Of a DNA stretch of 64,000 bases, positions 17,918 to 26,873 are shown in pieces. The number at the start of each line of letters is the position of its first letter. The first letter of the stretch is position 1. Under the pieces are notes generated by a model. That model was given only the letters and a program-made list of their open reading frames with translations. It was not told the origin of the DNA and searched no databases. The stretch lies in the NCBI GenBank assembly GCA_947625775.1, contig CANQPM010000003.1, forward strand, positions 124,001 to 188,000, written 5' to 3'. This DNA is from an uncultured Lachnospiraceae bacterium. GTDB lineage: Bacteria; Bacillota; Clostridia; Lachnospirales; Lachnospiraceae. A program made the translations under genes and the position numbers.

Positions 17918-19132
17918 TCAATTCCACTCGTTGGCGGTCAGAAAATCCCGAATATTCCTATGCTTTATTCCATTTCGGCTCATGTCAATCTCGTCCATCG
18001 TAACGACATATTTAGGAAAATTGTCCCGTATCAGGTCGTAAACGCCAAATTCCCGCATAACCGTATCTTCCGAGGCAAGCAGATAGGCAACCTGAACATA
18101 GAGCTTTTCATTACGCTTATGGCAGACAAAATCAATTTCCCTGTTCCCATATCTGCCTACTGTTACCTTGTATCCACGCCTAAGAAGCTCCATGTAAACA
18201 ATATTTTCAAGAATTAGGTTGATGTCACGCATATTCCCACCAAACACAGCCTCTCTGATGCCGTGGTCGGCAATATAGTATTTTTCATTTGATGCGAGTA
18301 TCTGCTTACCCTGCAAATCCTCCCTTTTGACCTGATAAAGAAAGTATGCGTCGCAGCAGTATTTGATATAGTTCAACACAGTCTCTGCCGCTACGGTACG
18401 CTGCTCGCTTTTTAGAAACTTTACAAGTGATGTTGCGGAGAAGGCAGTCCCGACATTTGCCATTGCATAGGCAATTATCCGTTCCAGCAGATCGATATCG
18501 CGCACCTTGTTCCGCTTGACAATATCCTTGAGCTGGACAGAATTAAAAACATCTGTCAGGTACTGTCGGGACGGTTCCTCGGCATAGTGAAGGTTTGCAA
18601 GATACGGCATTCCGCCGGACACCAGATACTTTTGAAAACATTGCTGCACCGTAGCGTCTGAGTCGACCGTATGATAAAGCTTCAAAAACTCCGAGAAGGA
18701 AAACGGATAAATCACAAATTCCACATACCGCCCGCCGAGGTACGTCGCAAGCTCCCCCGACAGGAGTTTTGCGTTTGAGCCAGTGATGTAAATGTCACAG
18801 TCAAGGGAGATGCGCAGAGAATTGACACACTTCTCCCAGCCCTCAACCTCCTGAATTTCATCAAAAAACAGATATACTTTCCCTTCAATGTCTTTTGCCC
18901 TTTTCAGGATTTCTTCGTGAAGCGTATTTGCAGTAAGAATACGTGAGTTCCTCATATCCTCAAAATTAATTGAGATAAAATGTCCAGCCGAGATGCCTGA
19001 TTCAGTCAGTTCCTCCTTTATCAGCTCCAGCATGACAGATTTTCCGCTTCGCCTTATTCCAGTCATGACTTTGATAAGGTCATTCCCGATAAATGGACGG
19101 ATACGGCTCATATAGGTCTCACGTTTAATCAT
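17918..19132 (-). CDS. AAA family ATPase with DUF4143 domain
   Basis: The protein has 404 residues from ATG 19132; GGGG 9 bases upstream supports this start over ATG 19141 and TTG 19174. The N-terminal AAA_14 domain has Walker A GIRRSGKSVML, Walker B VYLFFDEIQEVEGW, and sensor-like IYITGSNAKLLSGELA. The C-terminal DUF4143 domain has the nuclease-like fold segment GNREIDFVCHKRNEKLYVQV. These proteins are widespread, often patchily distributed accessory ATPases whose physiological role is unsettled. It is one of only two reverse-strand genes in the window and sits in the AT-richer island, consistent with acquisition by transfer. Confidence 0.88.
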   Translation of the reverse strand: MIKRETYMSRIRPFIGNDLIKVMTGIRRSGKSVMLELIKEELTESGISAGHFISINFEDMRNSRILTANTLHEEILKRAKDIEGKVYLFFDEIQEVEGWEKCVNSLRISLDCDIYITGSNAKLLSGELATYLGGRYVEFVIYPFSFSEFLKLYHTVDSDATVQQCFQKYLVSGGMPYLANLHYAEEPSRQYLTDVFNSVQLKDIVKRNKVRDIDLLERIIAYAMANVGTAFSATSLVKFLKSEQRTVAAETVLNYIKYCCDAYFLYQVKREDLQGKQILASNEKYYIADHGIREAVFGGNMRDINLILENIVYMELLRRGYKVTVGRYGNREIDFVCHKRNEKLYVQVAYLLASEDTVMREFGVYDLIRDNFPKYVVTMDEIDMSRNGIKHRNIRDFLTANEWN

Positions 19133-19162
19133 GAAAATCATCCCCTTTTTGTAAGTATTTTT

Positions 19163-19191
19163 AGTATATGCCAAATATAGTGGAAAATCAA
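19163..19191 (-). promoter_or_regulatory. Sigma-A-like promoter for the DUF4143 ATPase
   Basis: Read on the reverse strand, TTGATT (19191-19186), a 17-base spacer and TATACT (19168-19163) match the consensus at 4/6 and 5/6. The site lies 31 bases before ATG 19132. The 333 bases between this gene and comM (19133-19465) otherwise hold only AT-rich sequence and the comM promoter. Confidence 0.5.
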
Positions 19192-19387
19192 GACAATTAT
19201 CAGGATTTTATAATGTATAACTTATAAATTTAAATCTTGAACACAAATTAAAGATTATATGAAACGTTTTAAATTCTAAACTTTCACACAGCAGCATGCC
19301 GAATAAGCATGCATGCATTACGCGTGTAAAAAATATTATTGTTTTGTATTAATTTTTACATTTCAAACGCTATTTTTCCCAAAAATA

Positions 19388-19416
19388 TTGTCAATATGAA
19401 AACTTTGTGATATAAA
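19388..19416 (+). promoter_or_regulatory. Sigma-A-like promoter for comM
   Basis: TTGTCA at 19388-19393, a 17-base spacer and TATAAA at 19411-19416 match at 5/6 each. The ATG of comM is 50 bases downstream. Confidence 0.6.
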
Positions 19417-19465
19417 TACCAATTACAGGCTGAAAATTTTTATGCATCAACGAAAGGAGCAGTTA

Positions 19466-20989
19466 ATGTACAGCAGAGTTATCACAGGGACAATATACGG
19501 AATAGGCAGCCGCCTTGCATATGTCGAGACCGACTGTTCAAAAGGCATGCCAAGCTTTGAGATGGTAGGGCAGCTAAGCGGAGAGGTAAAGGAGGCAAAG
19601 GAGCGTGTCCGCGTATCGCTTAAAAATGCAGGAATGGAGATACCGCCCGCGCGCCTCACAGTGAGCATATCTCCCGCGGATATGCGCAAGGAAGGCGCAT
19701 CATATGATTTGCCGATAGCCATAGGCATACTCATTTCACTGGGACACCTTGATGAGCAGCAGGTAAAGGACACACTCATCATAGGCGAGTTGGGGCTTAA
19801 CGGCGAGGTCAAGGCAGTAAAAGGCGTGCTTCCCATAGTGCAGAGGGCAAAGGAGGAGGGCATAAAATGCTGTATTCTGCCAAGCGCAAACGCAGGTGAA
19901 GGCGCAATTATAGAGGGCATAGACATAATAGGAGTAAATGATTTAAAACAGACAATAGATTATCTTTCCGAGAATAGCTGTGGCAGGGCGCAGATGATAA
20001 AACCCGCAAAAGCCGCCCCTGAACAGCTTGACGCAGATGAGTACGACGTTGATTTTTCCGAGATAAGCGGTCAGGAAAATGTAAAGCGCGCGGCGGAGAT
20101 AGCGGCGGCAGGCTTTCACCATATGCTTATGATAGGACCTCCCGGCTCTGGCAAGACCATGATAGCAAAGCGCATACCTACGATTTTGCCAAGCCTTACA
20201 AGGGAGGAGGGCTTGGAGGTATCGTCAATATACAGCGTAGCGGGGCTGCTTGACGACAAACGCGCATTAATAAGGACACGACCTTTTCTAAATCCGCATC
20301 ACACCATATCGGAGCAGGCGCTTGCAGGCGGCGGACGCATACCAAAGCCTGGACTTATATCGCTTGCGCACAGAGGAGTCCTGTTTATGGACGAGCTTCC
20401 CGAATTTAAGAAAAACACGCTGGAAATACTGCGCCAGCCGCTCGAAGATAAAAAAATACATATAGCGCGCACATACGCAAGCTACACGTACCCCTCCGAT
20501 TTTATGCTTGTGGCGGCAATGAATCCATGCCCATGCGGGTATTTCCCTGACAGAAACAGGTGCAAATGCTCATACACAGACGTAAAGCGCTACGTGTCAA
20601 AAATATCAGGACCTATAATGGACAGGATAGACCTTACGGTGGAAGCGCCAAAGGTGGAAATAAAACAGCTTTCAGCGGCTAAAAAGACGGAGAGCAGCAA
20701 ATCAATAAAGGCGCGTGTTGAAAAAGCGCGTGTCCGCCAGCTTGAACGCTATGAAGGGACACGCTACCGATTCAATGCCGAGCTTGGCGTAGAGGATATT
20801 AAAAAATATTGTCCGCTTGGCGCAAAGGAGCAGGAGCTTATAGAACAGATTTTTAATGTAATGAATCTTTCAGCCAGAGTGTACCACAAGCTTATAAAAG
20901 TGGCGCGCACCATAGCGGATTTGGACGGCAGCGGCAAAATAACCACAGACCACATAAGCGAGGCGGTAAGCTACCGTATAACAATATAA
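19466..20989 (+). CDS. comM: YifB/ComM family Mg-chelatase-like AAA ATPase
   Basis: The protein has 507 residues from ATG 19466, which has AAAGGAG 6 bases upstream; ATG 19442 is in frame but lies before that site. The N-terminal ChlI-like domain (VETDCSKGMPSFEMVG, SPADMRKEGASYDLPIA) precedes the AAA core with Walker A GPPGSGKTMIAKR and Walker B VLFMDELPEF. A zinc-like cysteine set CPCGYFPDRNRCKC and the C-terminal lid follow. In naturally competent bacteria ComM is a helicase promoting branch migration of incoming DNA. It stands next to dprA, which fits a role in DNA uptake or recombination, though competence itself is not shown here. Confidence 0.94.
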   Translation: MYSRVITGTIYGIGSRLAYVETDCSKGMPSFEMVGQLSGEVKEAKERVRVSLKNAGMEIPPARLTVSISPADMRKEGASYDLPIAIGILISLGHLDEQQVKDTLIIGELGLNGEVKAVKGVLPIVQRAKEEGIKCCILPSANAGEGAIIEGIDIIGVNDLKQTIDYLSENSCGRAQMIKPAKAAPEQLDADEYDVDFSEISGQENVKRAAEIAAAGFHHMLMIGPPGSGKTMIAKRIPTILPSLTREEGLEVSSIYSVAGLLDDKRALIRTRPFLNPHHTISEQALAGGGRIPKPGLISLAHRGVLFMDELPEFKKNTLEILRQPLEDKKIHIARTYASYTYPSDFMLVAAMNPCPCGYFPDRNRCKCSYTDVKRYVSKISGPIMDRIDLTVEAPKVEIKQLSAAKKTESSKSIKARVEKARVRQLERYEGTRYRFNAELGVEDIKKYCPLGAKEQELIEQIFNVMNLSARVYHKLIKVARTIADLDGSGKITTDHISEAVSYRITI

Positions 20990-21118
20990 CTTAAATATAA
21001 ACCGCAGCCCGCAAAATGAAATATATCATCATATTAATTTAGTATATTATATAGAAGAAATGTACACTAATAATCAAAGAAATGGGAGATAACGCTGCAC
21101 GGCAGCAAACAAAAAAAT

Positions 21119-22243
21119 ATGAGTATAAACGAAGAAAAAATATACGCCTGCTGGATTGACGCAGGCTTAGGACTAAGCCGACAAAAAAAGCGCCTCCTGC
21201 TTAAAGCCGCGGGCTCTGCAAGACAGGCGTACAGCTTAGTCATAAACAGCAGTTCAGGAATGTTAGAGGCGGTGATAGGGGCTCAGGACAGCCAAAGCCT
21301 CACACAATACCTGAAAACCATTACGCCGCAGGGACTTTACGAGCTCCTTGAGGAAAGGGCGATAAACTACACGTATTTTATGGAAAGCGATTATCCGCAG
21401 AAATTTGTGGACATACCCGATGCGCCATTCGGCATATTCTATAAGGGAGAGCTCCCAAATGAAAATTCCGTGTCTGCCGCTGTCATAGGCGCAAGAAAAT
21501 GCACCGAGTACGGCAGATATATGGCGGAAAAAATCGCAGGAGAGCTTGCCCAGAGAGGCGTAGACATCATAAGCGGCATGGCGCTTGGAATAGACGGCAT
21601 GGCACAGAGCGCCGCCATAAAGGCAGGCGGCAAAACCTATGCCGTGCTTGGGGGCGGGGTTGACAATATCTACCCTGCGTCAAACAGTGAGCTTTACTAC
21701 GAAATCCTAAAAAACGGCGCAGTCATATCAGAGTACGCCCCAGGGACAAAGCCGCAGAAGTGGCAGTTTCCCATACGCAACAGGCTCATAAGCGCACTGT
21801 CAGATGTAGTGGTAGTGATAGAGGCAAACGAAAAAAGCGGCACATTCAGCACAGTGGATATGGCGCTTGAACAGGGCAGGGAGGTTTATGCCGTGCCTGG
21901 CAGGTGTACAGACTGTATGAGCATAGGCTGCAACAAGCTGTTAAGGCAGGGGGCAGGCTTAGCCACCTCAGCGGAGGACATAATATGCGACTTAGGCTGG
22001 CGTGACAGGCTTAATCCAAAAAATATGAGCGACGGCAAAATAAAGCTGCACCTGTCACAGACCGCAAAAGATATATATGATGTCCTTGACATTATTCCAA
22101 TGGCGCAGGACGACATAATAAGGATTCTGCAGCAGAAGGGCAAAAGCTATCCTGCAGAACAAGTCTCAAAAGCCTTATGTGAGCTTGAGCTTAGGCGGGC
22201 AGCCATGAAAATAAGCGGCGGGTATCAGCTGATAAAAAATTAG
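21119..22243 (+). CDS. dprA: DNA processing protein DprA (Smf)
   Basis: The protein has 374 residues. DprA loads RecA on incoming single-stranded DNA. The Rossmann-like domain is complete: VIGARKCTEYGRYMAEKIA, IISGMALGIDGMAQSAAI, YAVLGGGVDNIYP and PIRNRLISALSDVVVVIEA. A SAM-like N-terminal region (about 1-90) and a C-terminal winged helix (about 305-370, ending RRAAMKISGGYQLI) flank it. The ribosome site before ATG 21119 is weak. dprA-topA adjacency is conserved in Bacillus and Clostridia. Confidence 0.96.
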   Translation: MSINEEKIYACWIDAGLGLSRQKKRLLLKAAGSARQAYSLVINSSSGMLEAVIGAQDSQSLTQYLKTITPQGLYELLEERAINYTYFMESDYPQKFVDIPDAPFGIFYKGELPNENSVSAAVIGARKCTEYGRYMAEKIAGELAQRGVDIISGMALGIDGMAQSAAIKAGGKTYAVLGGGVDNIYPASNSELYYEILKNGAVISEYAPGTKPQKWQFPIRNRLISALSDVVVVIEANEKSGTFSTVDMALEQGREVYAVPGRCTDCMSIGCNKLLRQGAGLATSAEDIICDLGWRDRLNPKNMSDGKIKLHLSQTAKDIYDVLDIIPMAQDDIIRILQQKGKSYPAEQVSKALCELELRRAAMKISGGYQLIKN

Positions 22244-22314
22244 GGCGGCAGGTACGCCGTTAGGCATATGAAAAAAATAATAAAAATCAACAAAAAAAAT
22301 TTACACAAATATAC

Positions 22315-22343
22315 TTGCAACAATATAAATAATAGTTTATATT
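22315..22343 (+). promoter_or_regulatory. Sigma-A-like promoter for topA
   Basis: TTGCAA at 22315-22320, a 17-base spacer and TATATT at 22338-22343 (4/6 and 5/6) lie in the 151-base AT-rich gap before topA and place transcription start about 45 bases before its ATG. Confidence 0.55.
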
Positions 22344-22394
22344 ATAGGAGATTGTGCGTAGCACTTTATATATCAGGACAAGGGGCGCTGTATT

Positions 22395-24470
22395 ATGGCA
22401 AAGTATTTAGTAATAGTGGAGTCACCCGCAAAGGTAAAGACAATAAAAAAATTTCTTGGGGCAAATTACGAGGTTCTGGCAAGCAACGGACATGTCCGCG
22501 ATATGCCAAAAAGCCAGCTCGGTTTTGACGCGGCAAACGGCTATGAGCCAAAATATATAACAATACGCGGAAAGGGAGATATCCTTGCAAAACTCAGGAA
22601 GGAAGTAAAAAAAGCCGAAAAAGTCTACCTTGCAACCGACCCAGACCGCGAGGGAGAGGCAATTTCATGGCATTTATATATAGCGCTGAAGCTTGAGGAC
22701 AAAAAGGTATATCGCATAACCTTCAATGAGATAACTAAAAACGCGGTAAAGGAATCGCTCAAAAATCCGCGCGAGATAGATATGAGCCTTGTTGACGCCC
22801 AGCAGGCAAGACGAATGCTTGACCGAATGGTAGGCTACAGGATTTCCCCGCTTTTATGGGCGAAGATAAAAAGAGGCTTGAGCGCGGGCCGCGTGCAGTC
22901 CGTAGCCCTGCGTATCATATGCGACAGGGAGGAGGAGATAAACGCCTTTATACCCGAGGAATACTGGACGCTTGACGCAGCCCTTGGCATAAAAGGCGAG
23001 AAAAAGCCGCTCACGGCCAAATACTATGGCACTACAGACAAAAAGAAGGACATCTCCTCAAAAGAGGAAATGGATAAGGTATTAAAGGAGCTTAAAAACG
23101 CTGAGTTTAAGGTGGCGGACATCAAAAAAGGCGAGCGTGTGAAAAAAGCGCCGCTTGCGTTTACCACATCGACGCTGCAGCAGGAGGCAAGCAAGACGCT
23201 TAATTTTTCCACGCAGAAGACAATGCGCCTTGCACAGCAGCTATATGAAGGCATAGAGCTAAAGGGACAGGGCACGGTCGGTCTTATCACATATTTAAGA
23301 ACCGATTCCACCAGAATATCAGACGAGGCAGTGGAAAGCTCCAAAAAATATATAACTTCAACCTACGGGGCGCAGTACGCGGCAGTCGAAGTCAGGGAGA
23401 AGAAAAAGGAACAGAAAATACAGGACGCGCACGAGGCAATTCGCCCTACGGACATAAGCAATACGCCTGCTGCCGTAAAGGATTCGCTAAGCCGCGACCA
23501 GTTCAGGCTGTACCAGCTTATATGGAAGCGTTTTACGGCAAGCCGAATGACAAGCGCCAAATACGAGACCACATCTATCAAGATAGAGGCGGGAAAGCAC
23601 AGGTTTACCGTAGCAGCGTCAAAGCTTGCGTTTGACGGATTCATGAGCGTATATAAAGATGATGACGACGAAAACGGAGAGCCTAACAAGGTTGTAAAGG
23701 ATATCACAAAGGACACAAAGCTTACATTAGAGGAGCTAGAGCCTAAGCAGCACTTTACGCAGCCGCCCGCCCACTACACCGAGGCGTCGCTTGTCCGCGC
23801 GCTGGAGGAGCTGGGCATAGGACGCCCGAGCACATACGCGCCCACCATCACGACAATACTTGCCAGACGATATGTAGTCAAGGAGGACAAAAACCTTTAC
23901 GTTTCTGAGCTTGGCGAGGTAGTGAACAATATGATGAAGGACGCTTTCCCTTCGATTGTTGACGTTAATTTCACGGCGAACCTCGAAGCGCTTTTGGACA
24001 AGGTTGAGGAAGGGACAATAGACTGGAAGACCGTCGTATCAAACTTTTATCCAGACCTTGATGAGGCGGTTAAAAATGCGGAGAAGGAGCTTGAGGAAGT
24101 CAAAATAGCAGACGAGGTCACAGACGTAAAATGCGATTTGTGCGGCAAAAATATGGTAATTAAATACGGACCTCACGGTAAATTTTTAGCCTGCCCCGGT
24201 TTTCCTGAATGTAGGAATACAAAGCCCTACTACGAAAAAATCGGCGTTCCGTGCCCCAAATGCGGCAAGGAGATTGTAGTGCGCAAGACGAAAAAGGGCA
24301 GAAAATACTACGGCTGCGAGGCTATTCCCGACTGTGATTTTATGGTATGGCAGCGCCCCTCAAAGGAAAAATGCGAAAAATGCGGCGGCATAATGCTTAT
24401 AAAGGGCAATAAGCTTGTCTGTGCAAATGAACAGTGCGGCAATGTAAAGACAGTAAATTCCCAAAATTAA
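22395..24470 (+). CDS. topA: DNA topoisomerase I (type IA)
   Basis: The protein has 691 residues. The TOPRIM domain begins YLVIVESPAKVKTIKKFL and contains TDPDREGEAISWH. The catalytic tyrosine is in LITYLRTDSTRIS (about Tyr300), and HEAIRPTDI and GIGRPSTYAPTI are the conserved active-site neighbours. The C-terminus has three four-cysteine zinc ribbons (CDLC/CPGFPEC, CPKC/CEAIPDC, CEKC/CANEQC). It relaxes negative supercoils. codY follows without the trmFO, xerC and hslVU genes found between them in Bacillus. Confidence 0.98.
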   Translation: MAKYLVIVESPAKVKTIKKFLGANYEVLASNGHVRDMPKSQLGFDAANGYEPKYITIRGKGDILAKLRKEVKKAEKVYLATDPDREGEAISWHLYIALKLEDKKVYRITFNEITKNAVKESLKNPREIDMSLVDAQQARRMLDRMVGYRISPLLWAKIKRGLSAGRVQSVALRIICDREEEINAFIPEEYWTLDAALGIKGEKKPLTAKYYGTTDKKKDISSKEEMDKVLKELKNAEFKVADIKKGERVKKAPLAFTTSTLQQEASKTLNFSTQKTMRLAQQLYEGIELKGQGTVGLITYLRTDSTRISDEAVESSKKYITSTYGAQYAAVEVREKKKEQKIQDAHEAIRPTDISNTPAAVKDSLSRDQFRLYQLIWKRFTASRMTSAKYETTSIKIEAGKHRFTVAASKLAFDGFMSVYKDDDDENGEPNKVVKDITKDTKLTLEELEPKQHFTQPPAHYTEASLVRALEELGIGRPSTYAPTITTILARRYVVKEDKNLYVSELGEVVNNMMKDAFPSIVDVNFTANLEALLDKVEEGTIDWKTVVSNFYPDLDEAVKNAEKELEEVKIADEVTDVKCDLCGKNMVIKYGPHGKFLACPGFPECRNTKPYYEKIGVPCPKCGKEIVVRKTKKGRKYYGCEAIPDCDFMVWQRPSKEKCEKCGGIMLIKGNKLVCANEQCGNVKTVNSQN

Positions 24471-24539
24471 TAGAATATTGTGCAAAAAGTCTGAAATTTA
24501 CCGAATTGTTAAGAAAGCTTGAAAAATTGACACATACTA

Positions 24540-24568
24540 TTGAAAAATAAACCTCATTATGGTAAAAT
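24540..24568 (+). promoter_or_regulatory. Sigma-A promoter for codY
   Basis: TTGAAA at 24540-24545, a 17-base spacer and TAAAAT at 24563-24568 match at 5/6 each. The leader to ATG 24633 is about 57 bases. I saw no clear CodY box (AATTTTCWGAAAATT-like) within it. Confidence 0.6.
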
Positions 24569-24632
24569 TTACAATATAAATGGTAATTTATACGCAATTT
24601 TTGTAATGGTTTTACGAAATTGGAGGTTTGCT

Positions 24633-25421
24633 ATGAGTAGTGTGCAGCTGTTAGACAAGACAAGGAAAATTGGGAAGCTTTTACACAACAACAATTCCAG
24701 CAAGGTAGTGTTCAACGACATATGCAAGGTTATCCGCGACATAGTAAACTCAAACGTGCTTGTCATCAGCAAAAAGGGCAAGGTCTTGGGCGTGGGGCAT
24801 TGCGAGGGCGTAGATGAGCTGAAGGAGCTTGTGGACGACACGGTTGGCGGCTTCATAGATCCTATGCTGAACGAGCGGCTTTTAGGCGTGCTCTCTACCA
24901 AGGAAAATGTTAATCTCGAGACGCTTGGCTTTGAAAGTCCCGACATACGCAGGTTTCAGGCTGTCATCACCCCGATAGAGATAGCGGGCGAGCGTCTTGG
25001 CACGCTTTTCATATACAAATGCGGAGAGCAGTACGACATAGATGACATTATACTGTGCGAGTACGGCGTGACGGTTGTAGGCCTTGAAATGCTCAGGGCG
25101 GTAAGCGAAGAAAGCGCAGAGGAAAACCGCAAGGTAGCGGTGGTAAAATCCGCCATCTCCACGCTTTCCTTCTCCGAAATGGAGGCAATCACGCACATAT
25201 TTGACGAGCTTAACGGCACCGAGGGCATTCTTGTAGCGAGCAAGATAGCCGACCGCGTAGGCATCACCCGCAGCGTCATAGTCAACGCCCTGCGCAAATT
25301 TGAGAGCGCAGGCGTCATAGAATCGCGCTCGTCAGGCATGAAGGGCACATACATCAAAGTCCTGAATGACGTGGTTTTTGAGGAAGTGGAAGCGCTAAAA
25401 CGCCAGCTTAGTAAAGCCTAG
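24633..25421 (+). CDS. codY: GTP- and branched-chain amino acid-sensing transcriptional repressor CodY
   Basis: The protein has 262 residues from ATG 24633, with GGAGG at 24622-24626; the in-frame TTG at 24540 lies inside the promoter and is not used. The N-terminal GAF domain (about 1-155) binds isoleucine, leucine or valine; the C-terminal winged helix contains ASKIADRVGITRSVIVNALRK, trimmed here to its helix-turn-helix core IADRVGITRSVIVNAL. CodY represses stationary-phase, sporulation and often motility genes during nutrient excess. It lies directly upstream of the fla/che cluster, as in Bacillus, where CodY represses that operon. Confidence 0.96.
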   Translation: MSSVQLLDKTRKIGKLLHNNNSSKVVFNDICKVIRDIVNSNVLVISKKGKVLGVGHCEGVDELKELVDDTVGGFIDPMLNERLLGVLSTKENVNLETLGFESPDIRRFQAVITPIEIAGERLGTLFIYKCGEQYDIDDIILCEYGVTVVGLEMLRAVSEESAEENRKVAVVKSAISTLSFSEMEAITHIFDELNGTEGILVASKIADRVGITRSVIVNALRKFESAGVIESRSSGMKGTYIKVLNDVVFEEVEALKRQLSKA

Positions 25422-25466
25422 GGCAGAGAATGTGCCAATTATTAAGCGCCAATTACTAAATTGTGA

Positions 25467-25495
25467 TAGACTTTGTAAGGTATCCATGTTATATT
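25467..25495 (+). promoter_or_regulatory. Possible sigma-A promoter for the 62-residue gene
   Basis: TAGACT at 25467-25472, a 17-base spacer and TATATT at 25490-25495 match at 4/6 and 5/6. It precedes GTG 25542 by 46 bases. Confidence 0.4.
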
Positions 25496-25541
25496 AATAT
25501 TAACTGATAATCATGATGTATTGCTGTTGGAGGCGAACAAA

Positions 25542-25730
25542 GTGAATGCTGCGGAAGTAATCAAAAATGCAATGGATGAGTTTAAGGATATACAAGAGTA
25601 TATGCTGATTGCAAGGGAAGAAAATGCCACAAAAACGTATGCCAGACTAAAAAAGAAATATATTTATCTAAAAGCTTTATTAAACAGTCTAAGCGTAAAT
25701 TTGACTGAAATTGATGAAATTAAAGAATAA
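25542..25730 (+). CDS. Small helical protein between codY and flgB, unknown function
   Basis: This is a 62-residue protein starting at GTG 25542, with GGAGG at 25529-25533 giving 8-base spacing. It is predicted almost entirely helical and charged (VIKNAMDEFKDIQEYM, EENATKTYARLKKKYIYL), with no membrane segment or signal. It is a single-gene unit by eye: a possible promoter before it and a terminator after it. I recognise no family. Its place between codY and the first flagellar gene makes a regulatory or chaperone-like role conceivable, but nothing in the sequence shows one. Confidence 0.65.
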   Translation: MNAAEVIKNAMDEFKDIQEYMLIAREENATKTYARLKKKYIYLKALLNSLSVNLTEIDEIKE

Positions 25731-25738
25731 AAAATCAG

Positions 25739-25775
25739 GCGCAGGCTCCACTGTACGGACGGTCTGCGCATTTTT
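25739..25775 (+). terminator. Intrinsic terminator after the 62-residue gene
   Basis: GCGCAG at 25739-25744 pairs with CTGCGC at 25764-25769, followed by A and TTTTT. The outer stem is short but GC-rich, with a 19-base loop. It separates this gene from the flagellar operon. Confidence 0.6.
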
Positions 25776-25832
25776 ATTTTAACACATTCCATATCCTCTT
25801 TTTCCCTTCCGCCAACAAAACAAAAATAATGC

Positions 25833-25860
25833 TTGAAATATTCTAAAAATAATCTATAAT
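25833..25860 (+). promoter_or_regulatory. Sigma-A promoter of the fla/che cluster
   Basis: TTGAAA at 25833-25838, a 16-base spacer and a perfect TATAAT at 25855-25860. The leader to flgB ATG 25938 is about 70 bases. This is the equivalent of the Pfla/che position in Bacillus. Confidence 0.7.
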
Positions 25861-25937
25861 AAAATAAGGACAAAGTGTATATTTATGTCTAATAGGCAAA
25901 ATAATATTAATTTACGCATAAAACAGGAGGAAAGCAT

Positions 25938-26330
25938 ATGTTAGGAGCAACAAATGTATTTGACTACATCAACGTCATGGGCAAGACCATGGACGCTGCA
26001 GCCGCCAGACAGGAGCTTATTTCAAATAACCTTGCAAATGTCAATACGCCAAATTACAAGCGGAAGGACATACGCTTTGAGACAGAGCTGAAAAACGCTT
26101 TCGTGCGCGCAAACGGGGACAGCGTTGACGCAAAGGTCAAGGACATTGAGCTCGAGGCGCTCACGCCAAAGACATACATAGACTATTCCGAGCTGTCATA
26201 CAGATACGACGGCAACAATGTAGACATAGACACGGAAAATGCAATGTCAGCGGAAAATCAGATTAAGTACAGCGGCTTGATGGATTTGGTAAACATGAAT
26301 TTTTCAATGCTTCAGACAGTAATGAAATAA
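25938..26330 (+). CDS. flgB: Flagellar proximal rod protein FlgB
   Basis: The protein has 130 residues. The rod-family signature near residues 25-45 (ELISNNLANVNTPNYKR) is clear, and the C-terminal half ends NMNFSMLQTVMK. FlgB is the innermost rod subunit, exported by the flagellar type III apparatus without a cleaved signal. It opens the fla/che cluster, with AGGAGG 8 bases before the ATG and flgC 33 bases after. Confidence 0.96.
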   Translation: MLGATNVFDYINVMGKTMDAAAARQELISNNLANVNTPNYKRKDIRFETELKNAFVRANGDSVDAKVKDIELEALTPKTYIDYSELSYRYDGNNVDIDTENAMSAENQIKYSGLMDLVNMNFSMLQTVMK

Positions 26331-26363
26331 GCAGTAATCCAGATAAAAGGACGGAGGTAAATT

Positions 26364-26858
26364 ATGGGAGTTTTTACAGCCTTTGACATAAGCGCGTCAG
26401 GCATGACGGCGGAGAGATACCGCATGGACATATCTTCTCAAAATCTGGCAAACGCCAACACGACAAGGACAGAGGACGGCGGAGGCTATGTCAGGAAGGT
26501 CGTGACATTTCAGGAAAAGACAGACATAAAAAACAGAAATTTTTCACATATGCTTGATACGGCGTTCAGCAATCTTTCGGGCAGGCCGCTCGGACAGCTG
26601 CATTCCGCAAAGCTTTCAAGCCCCGGGCAGGGCGTCAAGATAGGCGGTCTGTATGAGGACACATGGACGGAGGAGGTCATGGCATATGATCCCGAGCATC
26701 CTGACGCAGACGAAAACGGTTACGTGCATTATTCAAATGTAAATGTCATTACGGAGATGACAAACATGATAGACGCGTCGCGCGGCTACGACGCTAACCA
26801 GGCGGCTTTTGAGGCGTCCAAGTCGATGGCGCTCAAAGGACTTGAGATGAATAAATAA
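26364..26858 (+). CDS. flgC: Flagellar proximal rod protein FlgC
   Basis: At 164 residues it is slightly longer than many FlgC proteins. The N-terminal rod motif SSQNLANANTTR follows FTAFDISASGMTAERY. The C-terminal helix motif EMTNMIDASRGYDANQAAF is the axial-protein signature. It forms the proximal rod with FlgB and FlgF/G-type proteins. The start ATG 26364 has GGAGG 7 bases upstream. Confidence 0.96.
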   Translation: MGVFTAFDISASGMTAERYRMDISSQNLANANTTRTEDGGGYVRKVVTFQEKTDIKNRNFSHMLDTAFSNLSGRPLGQLHSAKLSSPGQGVKIGGLYEDTWTEEVMAYDPEHPDADENGYVHYSNVNVITEMTNMIDASRGYDANQAAFEASKSMALKGLEMNK

Positions 26859-26873
26859 ACAGGAGGCTCATAA

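Noticed and set aside
22268-22528. Forward open frame overlapping the topA promoter and 5' end
   Set aside because: It runs through the promoter and out of frame into topA; the translation looks random and there is no ribosome site.
24540-24632. Upstream TTG start extending CodY by 31 residues
   Set aside because: It coincides with the -35 of the promoter, and GGAGG correctly serves ATG 24633.
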